From Punica granatum (taxonomy: Eukaryota > Streptophyta > Magnoliopsida > Myrtales > Lythraceae): a DNA stretch of 64,000 nt. A program made the position numbers and the translations under genes. The stretch is taken from contig NC_045129.1 in assembly GCF_007655135.1 (NCBI RefSeq), forward strand, positions 9,982,001-10,046,000, given 5' to 3'. Below the pieces are notes generated by a model that was not told the DNA's origin, did no database searches, and saw only the letters and a program-made list of their open reading frames with translations. Shown here in pieces: positions 47,633 through 61,271 of the stretch (positions are counted from its first letter, which is position 1; every line of letters starts with the position of its first letter).

Positions 47633-48488
47633 TATTTTTCAGTAATCGGTGTATAACGTAACTTTGGCTCTTCAAGATGGTCCAATAATTCTCTAGTTCA
47701 CATGCGGAGACTGTTGGCAATAATGAGACAAATCTCATACATTTCATTGTCCTACTCCCTAAAGATTCACTTCGGTGCTATTCTCTTTGCCCTCCGCTCA
47801 TCCACAAAATTACCAGCACATGCCATTCATTCATGCAATTTTCTTTTGCTTCATTATTTATGTATTCATTTTTATAATTGCCTTGCTAAGAATTATGTAC
47901 GGGCGGGTAGATTTGAACTACACAGAAAATGACATGCGTGTTCTATGGGCCACCTGCATTCTAATCATTTGGTGTCGATAGCACTTATCCTTCTCAAGAG
48001 AGATTTGGCATCAAAAGATATTCCTGATTTAACTTGAATAATCTACCATTCATGCGGTGTAATATGGGTTTGTCCAGTATACCCGAGAGAGAAGAAAAGC
48101 TTTCCTCAAATTAAGTGCAAAGTTTCAGCAAACTCTCTCTTTTCGTGATAGACACGGGCGTGAACGCCCATACCACAGGAAGTAAATTGCTGGGGCAAAT
48201 CCAGCGAGAGAGAGAGAGAGAGAGAGAGATCTGTCATCAACAAAGGCCATCCTGCTACGTTCATAAATGGACTAAAATTAAATATTTAATAGTAATAATC
48301 TGGGAGGCAAATGGCCCCAACCAATAGAATCCCAGCAAAATAATGGTAGTGGTAGTTCAGCATGCCATAAACAGAGCAACCGTAAATACCTTAACCCCCC
48401 AGGGGCATTCTGGTCAAACCGCGATAAAACCTGTCGCAGTCAGCAAATATTGCAGTCATCTCATCCTCGACCTTTTCCGGCTAATCGC

Positions 48489-48491
<3 letters not shown>

Positions 48492-48526
<35 letters not shown>
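48492..48526 (+). repeat. (CT)n microsatellite in putative leader
   Basis: About 17 CT units ahead of the ATG at 48667. CT runs of this kind are frequent in plant 5' leaders. Confidence 0.85.
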
Positions 48527-48527
<1 letters not shown>

Positions 48528-48666
48528 ACGGATAAATTGAGGTCAGTCGTCGTCGTATTGTCTAAGCATCGCCCGTGGGTTTCCTGGTAGTGGACCTACG
48601 CTAGATTCTCCCATCCGAAGGCCATCTCCTCGGCTCCAGTAGCTCTCTTTCTCCTTCTGAGCTGCA

Positions 48667-50582
48667 ATGGCGGCCGCTTCCTCCGAGCAGGTGAGGTTTC
48701 TGCTTCTCCGTGGCTCTAATTTGGTGCTCGCAGTGATGATTTGATTTGCATGCAGTGTGGCTCCCAGCCCGTAGCCTCGTCCAAGAATGAGCCTTAGTTA
48801 TCGGAATTGGGTTAGAACTGAGCTGGAGTTGATTCCGTAGCAATGCTGTTGATTAGATGAGAGATTTGATCTTCCCCGGCGGAAAATTTCTGTTTTTGAC
48901 CATTTAAGCATCAGCTTGGCTTTTCAAGTGAAATCTCGTATCTTCTATTTCCGGTATGACCTTTTCGTATGTGAAATTGACAGGATACAGTATGCTTGGT
49001 GGGTGTTAATGATGGTGATTTCAATGCCAACGCTCCTATCAGTTGTCCATGCTTCCAGATTCTAAATCCGAGTTTCGACGATGTCAACCAGCACTATTCT
49101 GTTGGTAACGAGCTTTCCCGAGTTCTTTCAGCATTCGGATTCTGAACTTTGTCTTATGAGCGTGTTGGCTGATGTCTTTTCGACTGAAATGTCAGATGTG
49201 TTGCCGGTATACCTCGAGGACGGGTCACTTCCGATGAGACTTAACTGTCCGTTACACAGTTCACAGGTAGGTGCAGAATTTTATGGTTTAGCTCTTTCAG
49301 ATCAGATCTTCCTTTTGCCGGAAAGTCGATTTGTCATGCATTGCTTGTATCATCGGTTAAATCAGTAAGTTTTAATTTTCATCCAGGGGCAAGACGTGTA
49401 TAGTATTTCATTGTTGCCTGAGGAAGACAGCGTCGACACAGACTGTGCATCACAACTGGCTGCTCTGGGCTTGTTAGAAGTTCAAGAGCCCTGTAAAGAT
49501 CGTATGTGCTTGGATGCCCAATTGGATTGTGAAGACTTCGTTGATTATCAAGTTGAAAGTTTGGACGCTTATTCTCCGTGCATTGTGGACATAGACATTG
49601 AGAAGGACAACTATGGGATGCTTAAGTCCAACAATGAGAAGCATGGAAGCATGAACAATGAGGGTTTGCTCTCTGTAAGAGAAATTCTCTCATTTTCTCC
49701 ATCTTCTGCTGATAAAAAATAATCTTCATATCATAGTCAGTGGCAATAGAAACCTACCGATGGTCTCTTTTTTTGGATCTTTTGTTTCAAGCCTTTAATT
49801 CACTTCTGAATGGTTGCCTCAATGAGAGGCTATGTTCTATCTATTTCTTATGTTATTATCCGATATTTTGCAGAATATGAACAGGGTTTTGAGGAGACAG
49901 GTTAGCTTGAAGACAGGTCAAAAGTTAATGCAACTTCTGATGGACAACAGCACAATGCTTCTGAAATTCAGCTCTAAAGGTATGCTGCGGCACCTAAACA
50001 CCATCTCCTTTCTACAGTTTTTGAGTAATGAAAACAATCGACTTTCAGCGTGTCAACTATTTTCTTGTTTATAATTGTTTGTTGGATCAGTCTTATGATT
50101 TATGGTGCAAATATTGTGCCGTAGAATCTCTTTTTTCGGGACATCTCTTTTTTATTTTTTGATAAGTTAGGAACATGTCTCTTAACAGAACAATAATGCA
50201 CCAATTGATTTTATTTATTATTGTGTTAGATTTCCGTATCACTAGACCCGCTTATGTAGTTGGACTTAGGTTCATTCTCCCTCTGAACATTGCAGAGAGA
50301 CCAGTGACGGAAAGGGCTCATGACATGTCAAATAACAGGTGGAGGAGATACAAACGTGCTGCTTCATTCGATTCAAGAAAAGTTGTCATCCTCTTCTCAA
50401 TCCTGTAAGCTCTAACTTGAAGAGGACTTTTGGAGTTAAATCAGATAATCCGTGAATTGCTTTCTCAATTACCGTTGCATTCTTGTTTGTTTCATTTCAG
50501 GTCAAGCTTGGGAACGTTGGTTCTAATTTACCTGACCCTGAAAGTTAGGCAGAATGGTGATGCCTCCACACGCAACTGGTAA
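48667..50582 (+). CDS. Unrecognised plant protein with C-terminal membrane segment (one frame-breaking base)
   Basis: Six exons with good GT/AG borders: 48667-48690, 48984-49266, 49387-49674, 49874-49979, 50296-50404, 50501-50582. The reading frame runs through all of them except that exon 2 contains one base too many. The first frame (GVNDGDFNANAPISCPCF onward) meets TGA at about 49142, while the continuing frame (SELCLMSVLADVFSTEMSDV) is open from 49066 on. Removing one base near 49137-49141 gives 891 bases, exactly 297 codons, with every intron phase matched. I do not recognise the family. Visible features are an acidic middle (CEDFVDYQVESLDAYSPCI), a basic patch WRRYKRAASFDSRK, then a hydrophobic helix (VVILFSILSSLGTLVLIYL) and a short hydrophilic tail, suggesting a tail-anchored type II membrane protein. 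The extra base could be a sequencing error, or the allele could be broken. Confidence 0.7.
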
Positions 50583-51121
50583 TCTTGCTTCTCAATGCAG
50601 AAACACTTCGAGTCGGTTGGGTGTTTTGTACTGCTGTCCTCGATTGATTCTGTAATTCACTTTAATTGTTCCTCTATGCACTATGTTTTTCCTGTACATA
50701 AAGTTTGAGCTCTGCCGTACTACATATTCTGCGTAAATGTCTATCAAATTTTCATTACGCCGAAGAGACTAAGAGACTGATGAGCGATCAAGTTGGAAGT
50801 CATCTTTCTGATCATGTGACACGTGATAGGAGGTGAAACAAAGGGGCTGAAAAATTATACATAGTTTGCACAAACAAAAAATCGCATTGTAGTGAGCCAC
50901 CCAACAAGTGTTTCCTTGAAGTTCTATGGGATTTCTAAAGCTGTAAATACAATTAGATTGAGTCCAACATAAAAAAAGGTAATATTTTTCAAAAGACACA
51001 GAGGACCTATTGTGTAGATGAGCAAGCATCTGTGCATATTCAGAAACATCTAATATACCTTCTGTCTTTCGCAAAATGGACAATTCGAACTTTTGTTTCC
51101 CCCCCACCAGAAAAAAATCTC
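50583..51121. other. Convergent 3' spacer
   Basis: About 540 bases between the stop of the unrecognised membrane-protein gene (+) and the stop of RABH1b (-). It should contain both 3' UTRs. No further gene is seen. Confidence 0.5.
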
Positions 51122-53700
<2,579 letters not shown>

Positions 53701-53954
53701 TTTTTTTAATAGCGGATTTGGAGTAGTAGACAGTCACGCTCCTGGACATTGGCAACCCCTCATCTCGGCATAAAGGTACAACAGTTGCACGAGAGAGGCA
53801 ATTCGAAGTCCTCGTAACATCAAGGCCACCGTCCCAAAACCTTAACAGCCAGGCTTTGCTGGTTTGATGATTAGGTTATGAGAATAGCGGTTATGCAAAC
53901 TCGAAGTCAAGAAGTTTCGGTATCGTTCCCTCACTAGACCAAGTCAGCTGGCAT

Positions 53955-54200
53955 TGTAACAAAAAAATCCTTGAATACTGTAAAACTCACAAGCTAATCT
54001 CTTGATACCATTGTGTTTATGGTAGTTTTCTATTTACACTCTCTTATTTTATAATTTCAACTGATACTTTTTTTTTTAGTATGTAATTCAAATCTATACT
54101 TTCTTATGCTATAATTTTCTTTTTGATTGTTAACGGGATAATAACTTTCATTCAAAAAGCATCAAGAAGATGACGATATATATATATAAAAGGTCAAACA
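53955..54200. repeat. Upstream copy of a ~240-bp LINE 3'-tail sequence
   Basis: Matches 56550-56785 at most positions: ACTCACAAGCTA, CTTGATACCATTGT, TAATTTTCTTTTTGATTGTTAA and ATAATAACTTT.ATTCAAAAAGC all occur in order in both. The downstream copy follows the LINE reverse transcriptase, so this one is probably the 3' tail of a second, severely 5'-truncated insertion. Confidence 0.7.
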
Positions 54201-54900
54201 ACCAAATGAACAAAAATAAAAAGCAAACTATAGAGAGTAGCGGGAAGATCATTTACATCAATAAATAGCAAGCTAAAATTTTATTTTTGTAGGCACTTTC
54301 GGTGACTTGGTTATTTGATTTGTATATATTCATTTATTTTGCATGAAAATTGTCCTTTTAATGACATGGACTTTTTTTTTTTTTTTGCATCGACAATTTG
54401 TGCTGGAATTGTTTATGCGTTGTCATCGGGTTCTAGGAAAAATTTTGTTGTGATTATTATTATTGTTATTATTTTGGTATTAAATTGTGAAACTTAATTT
54501 TCGTTTTCTTTATATGTGAAGTTTATAGGGTGAATCTTTTTTTTTTTTTTTCCACGGTAGTTTATAGAGCGAATCTGGTGTTGCTGATGACAAGTCCTCT
54601 GATAGAGCAAATCCACATATTTGTAGGGTGCTGGCAGATGATCCAGGAGGACGAGGTGGAGACATTTTCTACAGGTGATACCCTCTTTGAGCCGTCCATG
54701 GGCATAAATCAATGAACCCTTCAACTCAGCTTCAACTACAATGACCGTTTTGGTTCGAAACCATGTGGCTATTCACCTGGAATTTCCAGGATCCGGTGTC
54801 TAAAGTCTGAGTTGGAGGAGCCAATAACAACTACCTTGTCGCACGTTCCTCTCTTTAAAAAGAAGGCTCGAAGCACATTTTCGCAACTTGTTTACTTCAG
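54201..54900. other. AT-rich/low-complexity spacer before the LINE relic
   Basis: Poly-T runs at about 54369-54384 and 54537-54551. The stretch 54560-54900 may be degraded 5' sequence of the LINE (frames are short and broken), but I cannot show it. Confidence 0.4.
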
Positions 54901-54989
54901 AGCTGAACTTCTCAAATAGGAGACCCCCAGATGGACCTTGATGGTATCGCAGCTGCCCTACAGACTGGGAAGACACGCTTTTATGCCTA

Positions 54990-56785
54990 AACTCTGCCGT
55001 GGAAGTTCATCGGGGCAGTCTTTTCAAGGAAACCTTACAAGTCGCCTGGACCCGATGGTTTAAACCCTTACCTTTACCGGAGGTGTTGGCAGACAGTCCG
55101 AGCCTCTATGCTGTCCTTAGTCGAGAGAACTTCTTTAACTCAACCACCTCACCAGCTGACCTCAATCACACCCTCCTGGTCTTGATCCCCAAATGCAATT
55201 GTCCTGAAACCATTAATCAAATACAGAACCATTAGCTTGTGTAACTTAGCTTATAAGGTGATCTCCAAATTAAGTACTAGTGGCTAGACTCCGTCGATTC
55301 CTGACCTGACCGACCTCATATCACCGCTCGAAAGCAGCTTTGTTCCTGGTAGGAGGGTGGCGTACAATGTTGTCATCTTTAGAGAGATAAATCAGCACTT
55401 CAAAACTTGGACAGGACGAAGGGGAGGTGTGTATGACCCTAAAGCTCGACCTCGAAAAGGCGTACGACAGGCTTGAGCAGGGATTCATTCGGAAAGTACT
55501 CATCTATTTCAACTGCCCAATGAGATGGATTCAGCTCATCATGACTTGTGTATTGACTACAAAGATCTCCATATTGTTGAATGGAGGAGTTCTGGAATCC
55601 CTTTACAACGTCTAAAGGACTCCGACAAGGCGACCCTTTGTCCCCTACATTTTCATCCTCTGCATGGAGTACTTATCGAATCAAATCGAGGAAGCTGTTG
55701 AGGGGGAAGGATAGAAAGCTCTGAAACTGATTCAAGGTGGCCCTGCTTTCTCCCACTTGCTATTTTGCTGATGGTATCATCTTGCTAGGAGACACCACAC
55801 CAACTCCTCGACCCAATACGCCATGCTTCATGTGCTGGAGGAATTATGGAAAGAGTCAGGCATTAGCATAAGCCCCTCAAAAGTCGAAGATTATCTTCTT
55901 GAAGAACACTACGACCAGCGAACGTAACACTTTCACTGAAAAATATCGAGGAAACAGAAGATGAAGTTCTTGGGGAAATATTTGGGATTTCCCATCAGCC
56001 TTTCTATGATAAAGGAGAAGGATTTTTCCTTCCTTGTTATTGAAAAGATGCAATCACACCTATCGGGTTGGAAATCGCAACTTCTCTCCGAAGCAGGCAA
56101 AATCACGCTCATTACAATCAACTTTGGCAAGTGTTCCCCAATATTATATGCAATACACCTACCTCCCTAAGAAGCCAACGGAACGGATATGGCAGATAAG
56201 ATATATGCAGATATTTTCTTTGGGGCTCAACTACGGGGTAATGGAAAATTCATTTTGGCAAATTGAGAAAAGATCACCCTTCCTAAGGAACAGCTGGGTC
56301 CTGGGAGGTCTAGCCCTCAAGAGAATGGAAGTGATGAATCGAGCTATCCTTGGGGGTGTAGTGGATCGTGCTACTACTAAATTGATCTGCCACTTGGGCT
56401 TCCTTGCTCAAGCACAGATTTACACACCAAAGGTCAGCACAAGCTAGCTTGGAAGGGATCATCTAACTGGCGAGCTCTCAAGGCAGGCATGGATGCTTGG
56501 GAACGGGGAGCAAAGATGAAATATAGGAGAGACCAAGTCACCCGGCATTATAGCGAAAAATCCTTAAATACCGTGAAACTCACAAGCTATTATCTTGATA
56601 CCATTGTATCTATGGTAGTTTTCTATTTACACTTTCTTATTTTATAATTTCAACTGATACCTTTTTTTTAGTATGTAAGTTGAATCTATACTTTGTTATG
56701 CTATAATTTTCTTTTTGATTGTTAACCGGATAATAACTTTTATTCAAAAAGCGCCGAGAAGATACAAATATATATATTAAAGGTA
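54990..56785 (+). mobile_element. LINE (non-LTR retrotransposon) reverse-transcriptase relic
   Basis: Broken fragments of a plant LINE reverse transcriptase appear in order in different frames. There is a YKSPGPDGLNPYLYR stretch near 55035-55080, then LLVLIPKC near 55170. A MTLKLDLEKAYDRLEQGFIR block follows at about 55430-55490, containing the family's first polymerase motif. LRQGDPLSPYIFILCMEYL is recognisable across a frameshift near 55620-55680, and FLGKYLGFPIS near 55965. Several one-base shifts and stops separate these. The second motif (YADD equivalent) near 55765 reads FADG with a shift. The tail at 56550-56785 repeats the sequence at 53955-54200. No endonuclease domain is recognisable. 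Inactive. Confidence 0.85.
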
Positions 56786-57161
56786 ATATTTTAAGAAGTC
56801 TCACACAGATCATGACGCGGGAAAACAAAAGCATGCGTCAGTTGCTTCCTTACTGATCTAACCAGATCATCCATGAATGGAGGTGGTCTGCTATTGCTGT
56901 CTATCTCTCTCTATTTGGTTCAATCCATAACATTATATGTACTGTGCATCCTTATAACTGATTTCATCAAAGAAAACACGCTCTAAGATAATTATCTCTT
57001 ACTCTCTCGAAAAGCCACAGCGTCCCGCCTTCCATGAGTTAAACCAACGTTCGCTATCTCTATCTCTCTCTCTCTCTATCAAAGCGAAGCCGACAAAAGC
57101 CACAGCTTCCGCTGCTTCTGTAAGTTACATTCTACCCAAGAAGAAGAAGAAGCCTTCTTGA
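56786..57161 (+). promoter_or_regulatory. 5' region of the FBD-like gene
   Basis: From about 57010 to 57161 this matches the sequence before each FBD fragment in the macrosatellite (CTTCCATGAG, CT-rich run, GCGAAGCCGA, CTTCCGCTGCTTCT, CCCAAGAAGAAGAAG). It was therefore part of the ancestral gene leader or an upstream exon. A TGA directly before the ATG at 57162 blocks extension in that frame. Confidence 0.5.
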
Positions 57162-58125
57162 ATGGACCTCCCGAAAGTCTTCGAGGCAGACTACCTGGAT
57201 CAACACGTCTTGGATGGATTCCTCTGGGATTGCTCGAGTGTAAAGGATCTAACCGTATCAGGGCAGCTCCAGGCTGGTCGTTTAGTGCAGATACTGACGC
57301 AAGAGGAGCATGCCCTCACCCCAACAGTGGAGTACTTGCAAATCAACGCGCCATCTGTGGAGAAGCTGCAGCTCCGTCTCAGGCCCAGCTGGTGGAGGGG
57401 CGGATTCAAGATTCTGGTAAATTCAAGAAATCTCAAGACTTTCACGTTCTCAAGTGGAGCGGCGTATGCGTATTACTCGCGCGATGAGACTTATGACTGG
57501 GCAGACGGGTTCTGGAGGGGATGTGGTTTCCATGTGTATTGTTGCATCATTGGATCCAGTTCGACGACCTTTTATGGTGAAGTCGTGGAGCGGCCTGACG
57601 CTTGTGATATGCCATTTTACTTTGTCAACGACCCTCACTTCAAATTTCCAGTCCGTCTCAGGGTCCATCTCGAGGAAGACTTCAAAGGAGGAGCATGGCT
57701 ATTCTATCTTCTGGGTTGCTTTCAACGTCTCACGGATGTGAACATAATGAAGGTAAGCAGGCAAAGCGATTTCTAAAACTGGGCATTGTCCTCTCACATT
57801 ACCTCTTATATAAATGCATCTCTGCATTTAACAGGGCCTTTCATCAGAGCACGACCTGATAATCCCGGAAGTACGGGACCCGGAGGATGCACACGATGGT
57901 TTCAAATGGTGTACGAATTGAATAGTCTTCGATAACTTTGATCTGGAGTCAGGGGATGAGGAGAGAAAGCTCCGGTTGTTACTTCTGTTCGGGTTTTCGC
58001 TGGTTGAATTCAAGGTCCAGCTAAGACGTCTTCCTAGGTCCCCGGAGGAGCACGAACTTGTCTCCAGGTACAGCAGTTATACGAATATAATGCTAGAGGG
58101 TCGCCGTCCCGTAAAGTTCTGCTAA
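57162..58125 (+). pseudogene. F-box/LRR/FBD-like protein, lacking the F-box and with an internal stop
   Basis: Exon 1 is 57162-57752 (197 codons) and exon 2 is 57835-58125, joined by a normal GT/AG intron. The protein has the look of the C-terminal half of plant F-box/LRR/FBD proteins: DGFLWDCSSVKDLTVSG, EYLQINAPSVEKLQL and NSRNLKTFTFSSG resemble LRRs, and LLLLFGFSLVEFKVQLRRLP resembles the FBD region. No F-box (normally the first ~50 residues) is present. An in-frame TGA at 57919-57921 cuts off the FBD-like part. F-box proteins of this class recruit substrates to SCF ubiquitin ligases; this one could not bind SKP1. Its 5' half is the source of the fragments amplified at 60.5 and 62.3 kb. Confidence 0.65.
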
Positions 58126-59206
58126 TGCGCTTTTGACATATTTCATTGCATTGATCTTTGTCCAAGAGTAGTAGTTGGGGCCAATCCAGTAAACTACTTT
58201 GGTAAATTTTGTGACAATGGTTCACTCATCATATTGATTCGTATGGACATTCTCGATGTAAGGATCATACAGTGATTGGAATTGATCCACCCCTTGTTTG
58301 GATTCCTTTGACCCCCGCTCCACCGTTATATCCTGTCCGTCCCTGAACTTTCCTTCCAAACTCAACTGGAATAAAAAAAAAAAAAATTTCATCACATAAA
58401 TATTATCATCAAAATAAGTATATATTATTATATATTCATACATAATATAGATATATTAATATATAGTTATGTGGACGACTTTTAGTATATATAATAAGAA
58501 AAAGTGAACATGAATTTATATTTTTTATAGATATCTATTTTTTAAAAATAGATTAGATAATATTTTATAGATATATGGAATTTTCTAGATTTTTTGAATT
58601 TTTTTATTTTCGAAATTATTTTTAATAAAAATATTTTGTTAAGATATCTCAACATAAAATCCAATTTCTTGATTTCTTTAATTTTTGTAATCTATATAAC
58701 ATAATGTATTTGAAATAAATGAGAAAATTTTATTATATGTATAGATATTATTTAATAATCTCAAAATTTTTAAAAATAAATATTAATATTTCATAAATAA
58801 ATATTAACATCAAAATAAGTATATATATATTAGTATATATTCATACATAATATGGATTATGTTAATGTATGATTTTGTGGACAACTTTTAGTTAGTATAT
58901 AAAGTCATAAAATTTCTTAACTTGACAACGAGATCAGTTTACAGTTTATGAACTCCAACAGAGACCTCAAATTTGATTTATGAATTTCCAAAATTAATCT
59001 CAATTATGAGCTGTCATCCACAATAACATCGGGGGCCGGATTTTCTAGTTTGACTTTGCGCCATCGGTCATCCAATACAAGCACGCATATATTTGGTGCA
59101 AGAGCATCAGAAGCTTACGATAGGATACACCTAAGAAAAATACTAACGAGACATGGAGCGTATATTATCTGATATCAATACACAAAACTGCTGTAAAACG
59201 CTACCA
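58126..59206. other. AT-rich spacer with internal direct repeat
   Basis: No gene recognised. A ~100-base block occurs at about 58398-58490 and again at about 58795-58905 (CATCAAAATAAGTATATAT, ATATTCATACATAATAT, GTGGAC.ACTTTTAGT in both). Confidence 0.6.
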
Positions 59207-59470
59207 ATACGTTTGTTTTCGGAGTTAAAGTCACGAATTTGTGATTGTGATTGTGATTGTAGAAGAAGACAAAAATATATGGGGCCCACCAGTTTGACTT
59301 TTGAAATATAAAATGAATGGAAGGTAGAGATAATTAATTGTAATGGGATTGTATTTTAATAATATATGGGGCCCATCAATTTGACTTTTGAAATGTGTGT
59401 TTTGTTGTATAGTGTTTTGAGTTAAAGTTAAAGTTAACACTTAAATCACGACTTTGAAAACAAACGGAGC
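59207..59470. mobile_element. MITE with CGTTTGTTTTC-type ends
   Basis: The left end reads ACGTTTGTTTTCGGAGTTAAAGT, and the reverse complement of the right end begins CTCCGTTTGTTTTCAAAGTC. Inside, ATATGGGGCCCA(C/T)CA.TTTGACTTTTGAAAT occurs twice about 90 bases apart. Ends and AGTTAAAGTTAAAGTTA blocks resemble the element at 36010-36252. Confidence 0.7.
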
Positions 59471-60006
59471 ATACATAACTACTAGTGCACAAAGGCTGTA
59501 CACCCAGCGTCAACTGCCGCCAATGATAGATAATCCGTAACTGTAAACATCAAGAGTTCTTGAGCCAATCAAATGCACTTACATTTGCACTATGTTTGGA
59601 TGAATATTCTTCATTAAGGGTTCGGAGGGGGAGGGGTCCGGAGAGTTACGAAGAGTAAAGGAGAATGATGGTTTTAAGGGGTTATGAAGATGTTTCAAAG
59701 ACTTTATTTGAATAGAGTTCATTAAGGGGTTTGAAGGGATCTGATTAAATTATATTTATTATTTTCAATTTGATTTGGAGTCAAAATTTTAAATTATTAA
59801 TTTTTTAATAAAGATATATAAAAATCATTTTAGACCTCTCAATTTGAAGGGTTTGGAATTATTTATGGTTTTTGAAGGTGTTTCGATTATCTCAGACTAG
59901 AGGGTAGTCGGCTTACGGGCATGGAAAGTTGTGCTTGAGTTATGTGATGCTCCCTAATCCCTATGAACAAAAAAAAAAGGAAACAAAAATAATTATGAAG
60001 ACTTAC
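59471..60006. other. Spacer before the macrosatellite
   Basis: No gene recognised. AT-rich with two related ATTAAGGG-TTCGGAGGG / ATTAAGGGGTTTGAAGGG stretches near 59614 and 59732. Confidence 0.4.
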
Positions 60007-60520
60007 TAGTCACTTATCAATGTAACGCAAAGAGTATACTGACCAGAGCCCGGCTGAGTAAAACTCGGTGAAACTCGCCTTAGTCATTCTCTCCCTCGAA
60101 AAAGAAAAAAAAAAGAAAAAAAAGAAATATGAAGCCTTACTAGTCACTTATCAATGGAACGCAACTCGGCTGAGTCATCCTCCCTCTCTACCTCACGCAG
60201 CCTCACTATTCATTATATGACAATGTTAGCGGACTCGGCTGTCATAATCACTTTCTCTCAAAAAAAAAAGAAAAAAAAAAGAATTATGAAGCCTCACTAT
60301 TCATTATATGACAATGTTAGCGGACTCGGCTGTCACACTCACTCTAAAAAAGAAAAAAAGAATTATGAAGCATTACTAAGAGCCACAACTTCCCGCCTTC
60401 CATGAGCTAAACCCGACGTTCTCTCTCTCTCTCTCAATCAAAAGCGAAGCCGAAAAAGCCATAGCTTCCGCTGCTTCTATAAGTTACATTCTACCCAAGA
60501 AGAAGAAGCAGCCTTCTTGA

Positions 60521-60713
60521 ATGGACCTCCTGAAAATCTTTGGTGCAGACTACTTGGAACAAGTCTTTGGGGCAGACTACCCGGATCAAGACGTCTTGGA
60601 TGGATTCCTCCGAGATTGCTCGAGCGTTAAGGATCTCACCGTATCAGGGCAGTTTCGGGCTGGTCATTCAATGCAGACACTGATGCAAGAGGAGCATGCC
60701 CTTACCCCAACAG
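60521..60713 (+). pseudogene. FBD-like gene fragment, macrosatellite unit 1
   Basis: About 64 codons matching the start of the gene at 57162 (DVLDGFLRDCSSVKDLTVSG, EEHALTPT). An internal duplication of FGADYLEQ (KIFGADYLEQVFGADYPDQ) is absent from the 57162 gene. Homology stops at CCCCAACAG, where the LTR begins. Confidence 0.85.
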
Positions 60714-60973
60714 TGATATTGGAGATTTCGATACTTTAGGGAAGTCTTTGACGGATTAGGGAAGATCTCATTTTCCCGATATGTTTTCATTCTATTATTA
60801 TCTTGTACCATGATTTTCTCTTCTTCTTTCCTCTTGTACGACCTTCCCTTTGTACACCATGAGATTTATATATATATGATCAGGATGTACCAATAGTGTA
60901 GAAAAGAAGAATAAAATAATAACTTTTCTCCATTCAATTATTTGTCCATCTCCTTCTCTATTTTCAAATTTCA
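60714..60973 (+). mobile_element. copia-type LTR, unit 1
   Basis: Starts TG directly after the FBD fragment and ends TTTCA two bases before a tRNA primer-binding site, giving the TG...CA form of an LTR. It is about 260 bases, AT-rich, with TATATATATGATC near 60870. No second LTR of the same insertion is seen, so the retroelement is truncated. Confidence 0.75.
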
Positions 60974-60975
60974 GA

Positions 60976-60987
60976 TGGTATTAGAGC
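60976..60987 (+). other. Retrotransposon primer-binding site, unit 1
   Basis: TGGTATTAGAGC differs by one base from TGGTATCAGAGC, the initiator-methionine tRNA primer site usual in Ty1/copia elements. It lies two bases after the LTR end. Confidence 0.85.
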
Positions 60988-61014
60988 TTTAAGATCCATA
61001 AAGTGAGAGAGATC

Positions 61015-61271
61015 ATGAGTACCTCCAAATCAATCGATGTGACATCTCTATACTTCCTCAGCACCTCGGATAATCCGGGGACGACCCTTGTCACTATTGT
61101 GCTCAATGGTGAAAACTACCAGATGTGGTTGAAGGCAATGCTCAGGGCGCTAGAAGCAAAGAACAAGATTGGCTTCATAGACGGGACGCTCAAACAACCG
61201 GATCCATCAAGCCCTGACTATCCGCTGTGGAGGATCAATAATTCCATGATTACATCGTGGATCATCAATTC
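61015..61271 (+). pseudogene. copia gag N-terminus, unit 1 (truncated)
   Basis: Opens MSTSKSIDVTSLYFLSTSDN and continues with LNGENYQMWLKAMLRALEAK, FIDGTLKQPDP and PLWRINNSMITSWIINS. This is the conserved start of plant copia gag. After about 86 codons it is cut and joined to the subrepeat array. No nucleocapsid, protease, integrase or reverse transcriptase follows. Confidence 0.85.

Larger units (their letters stand above)
46726..48666. other. CAMTA 3' region and spacer with microsatellites
   Basis: The first ~250 bases look like CAMTA 3' UTR. The rest has no recognisable coding frame. It holds a CATA tetranucleotide run (about 47600-47632), a GA run (48206-48229) and a CT run (48492-48526). 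The CT run lies about 140 bases before the next gene's ATG and probably belongs to its promoter/leader. Confidence 0.5.

Noticed and set aside
54315..54724. Short open frames near 54.3-54.7 kb
   Set aside because: They contain poly-T/poly-A encoded stretches and lie in the probable degraded upstream part of the LINE; no independent gene is supported.
60007..60120. tRNA-derived SINE as the origin of the A-rich subrepeats
   Set aside because: The units end in A-rich tails, but I could not identify A-box and B-box promoter motifs, so the origin stays open.
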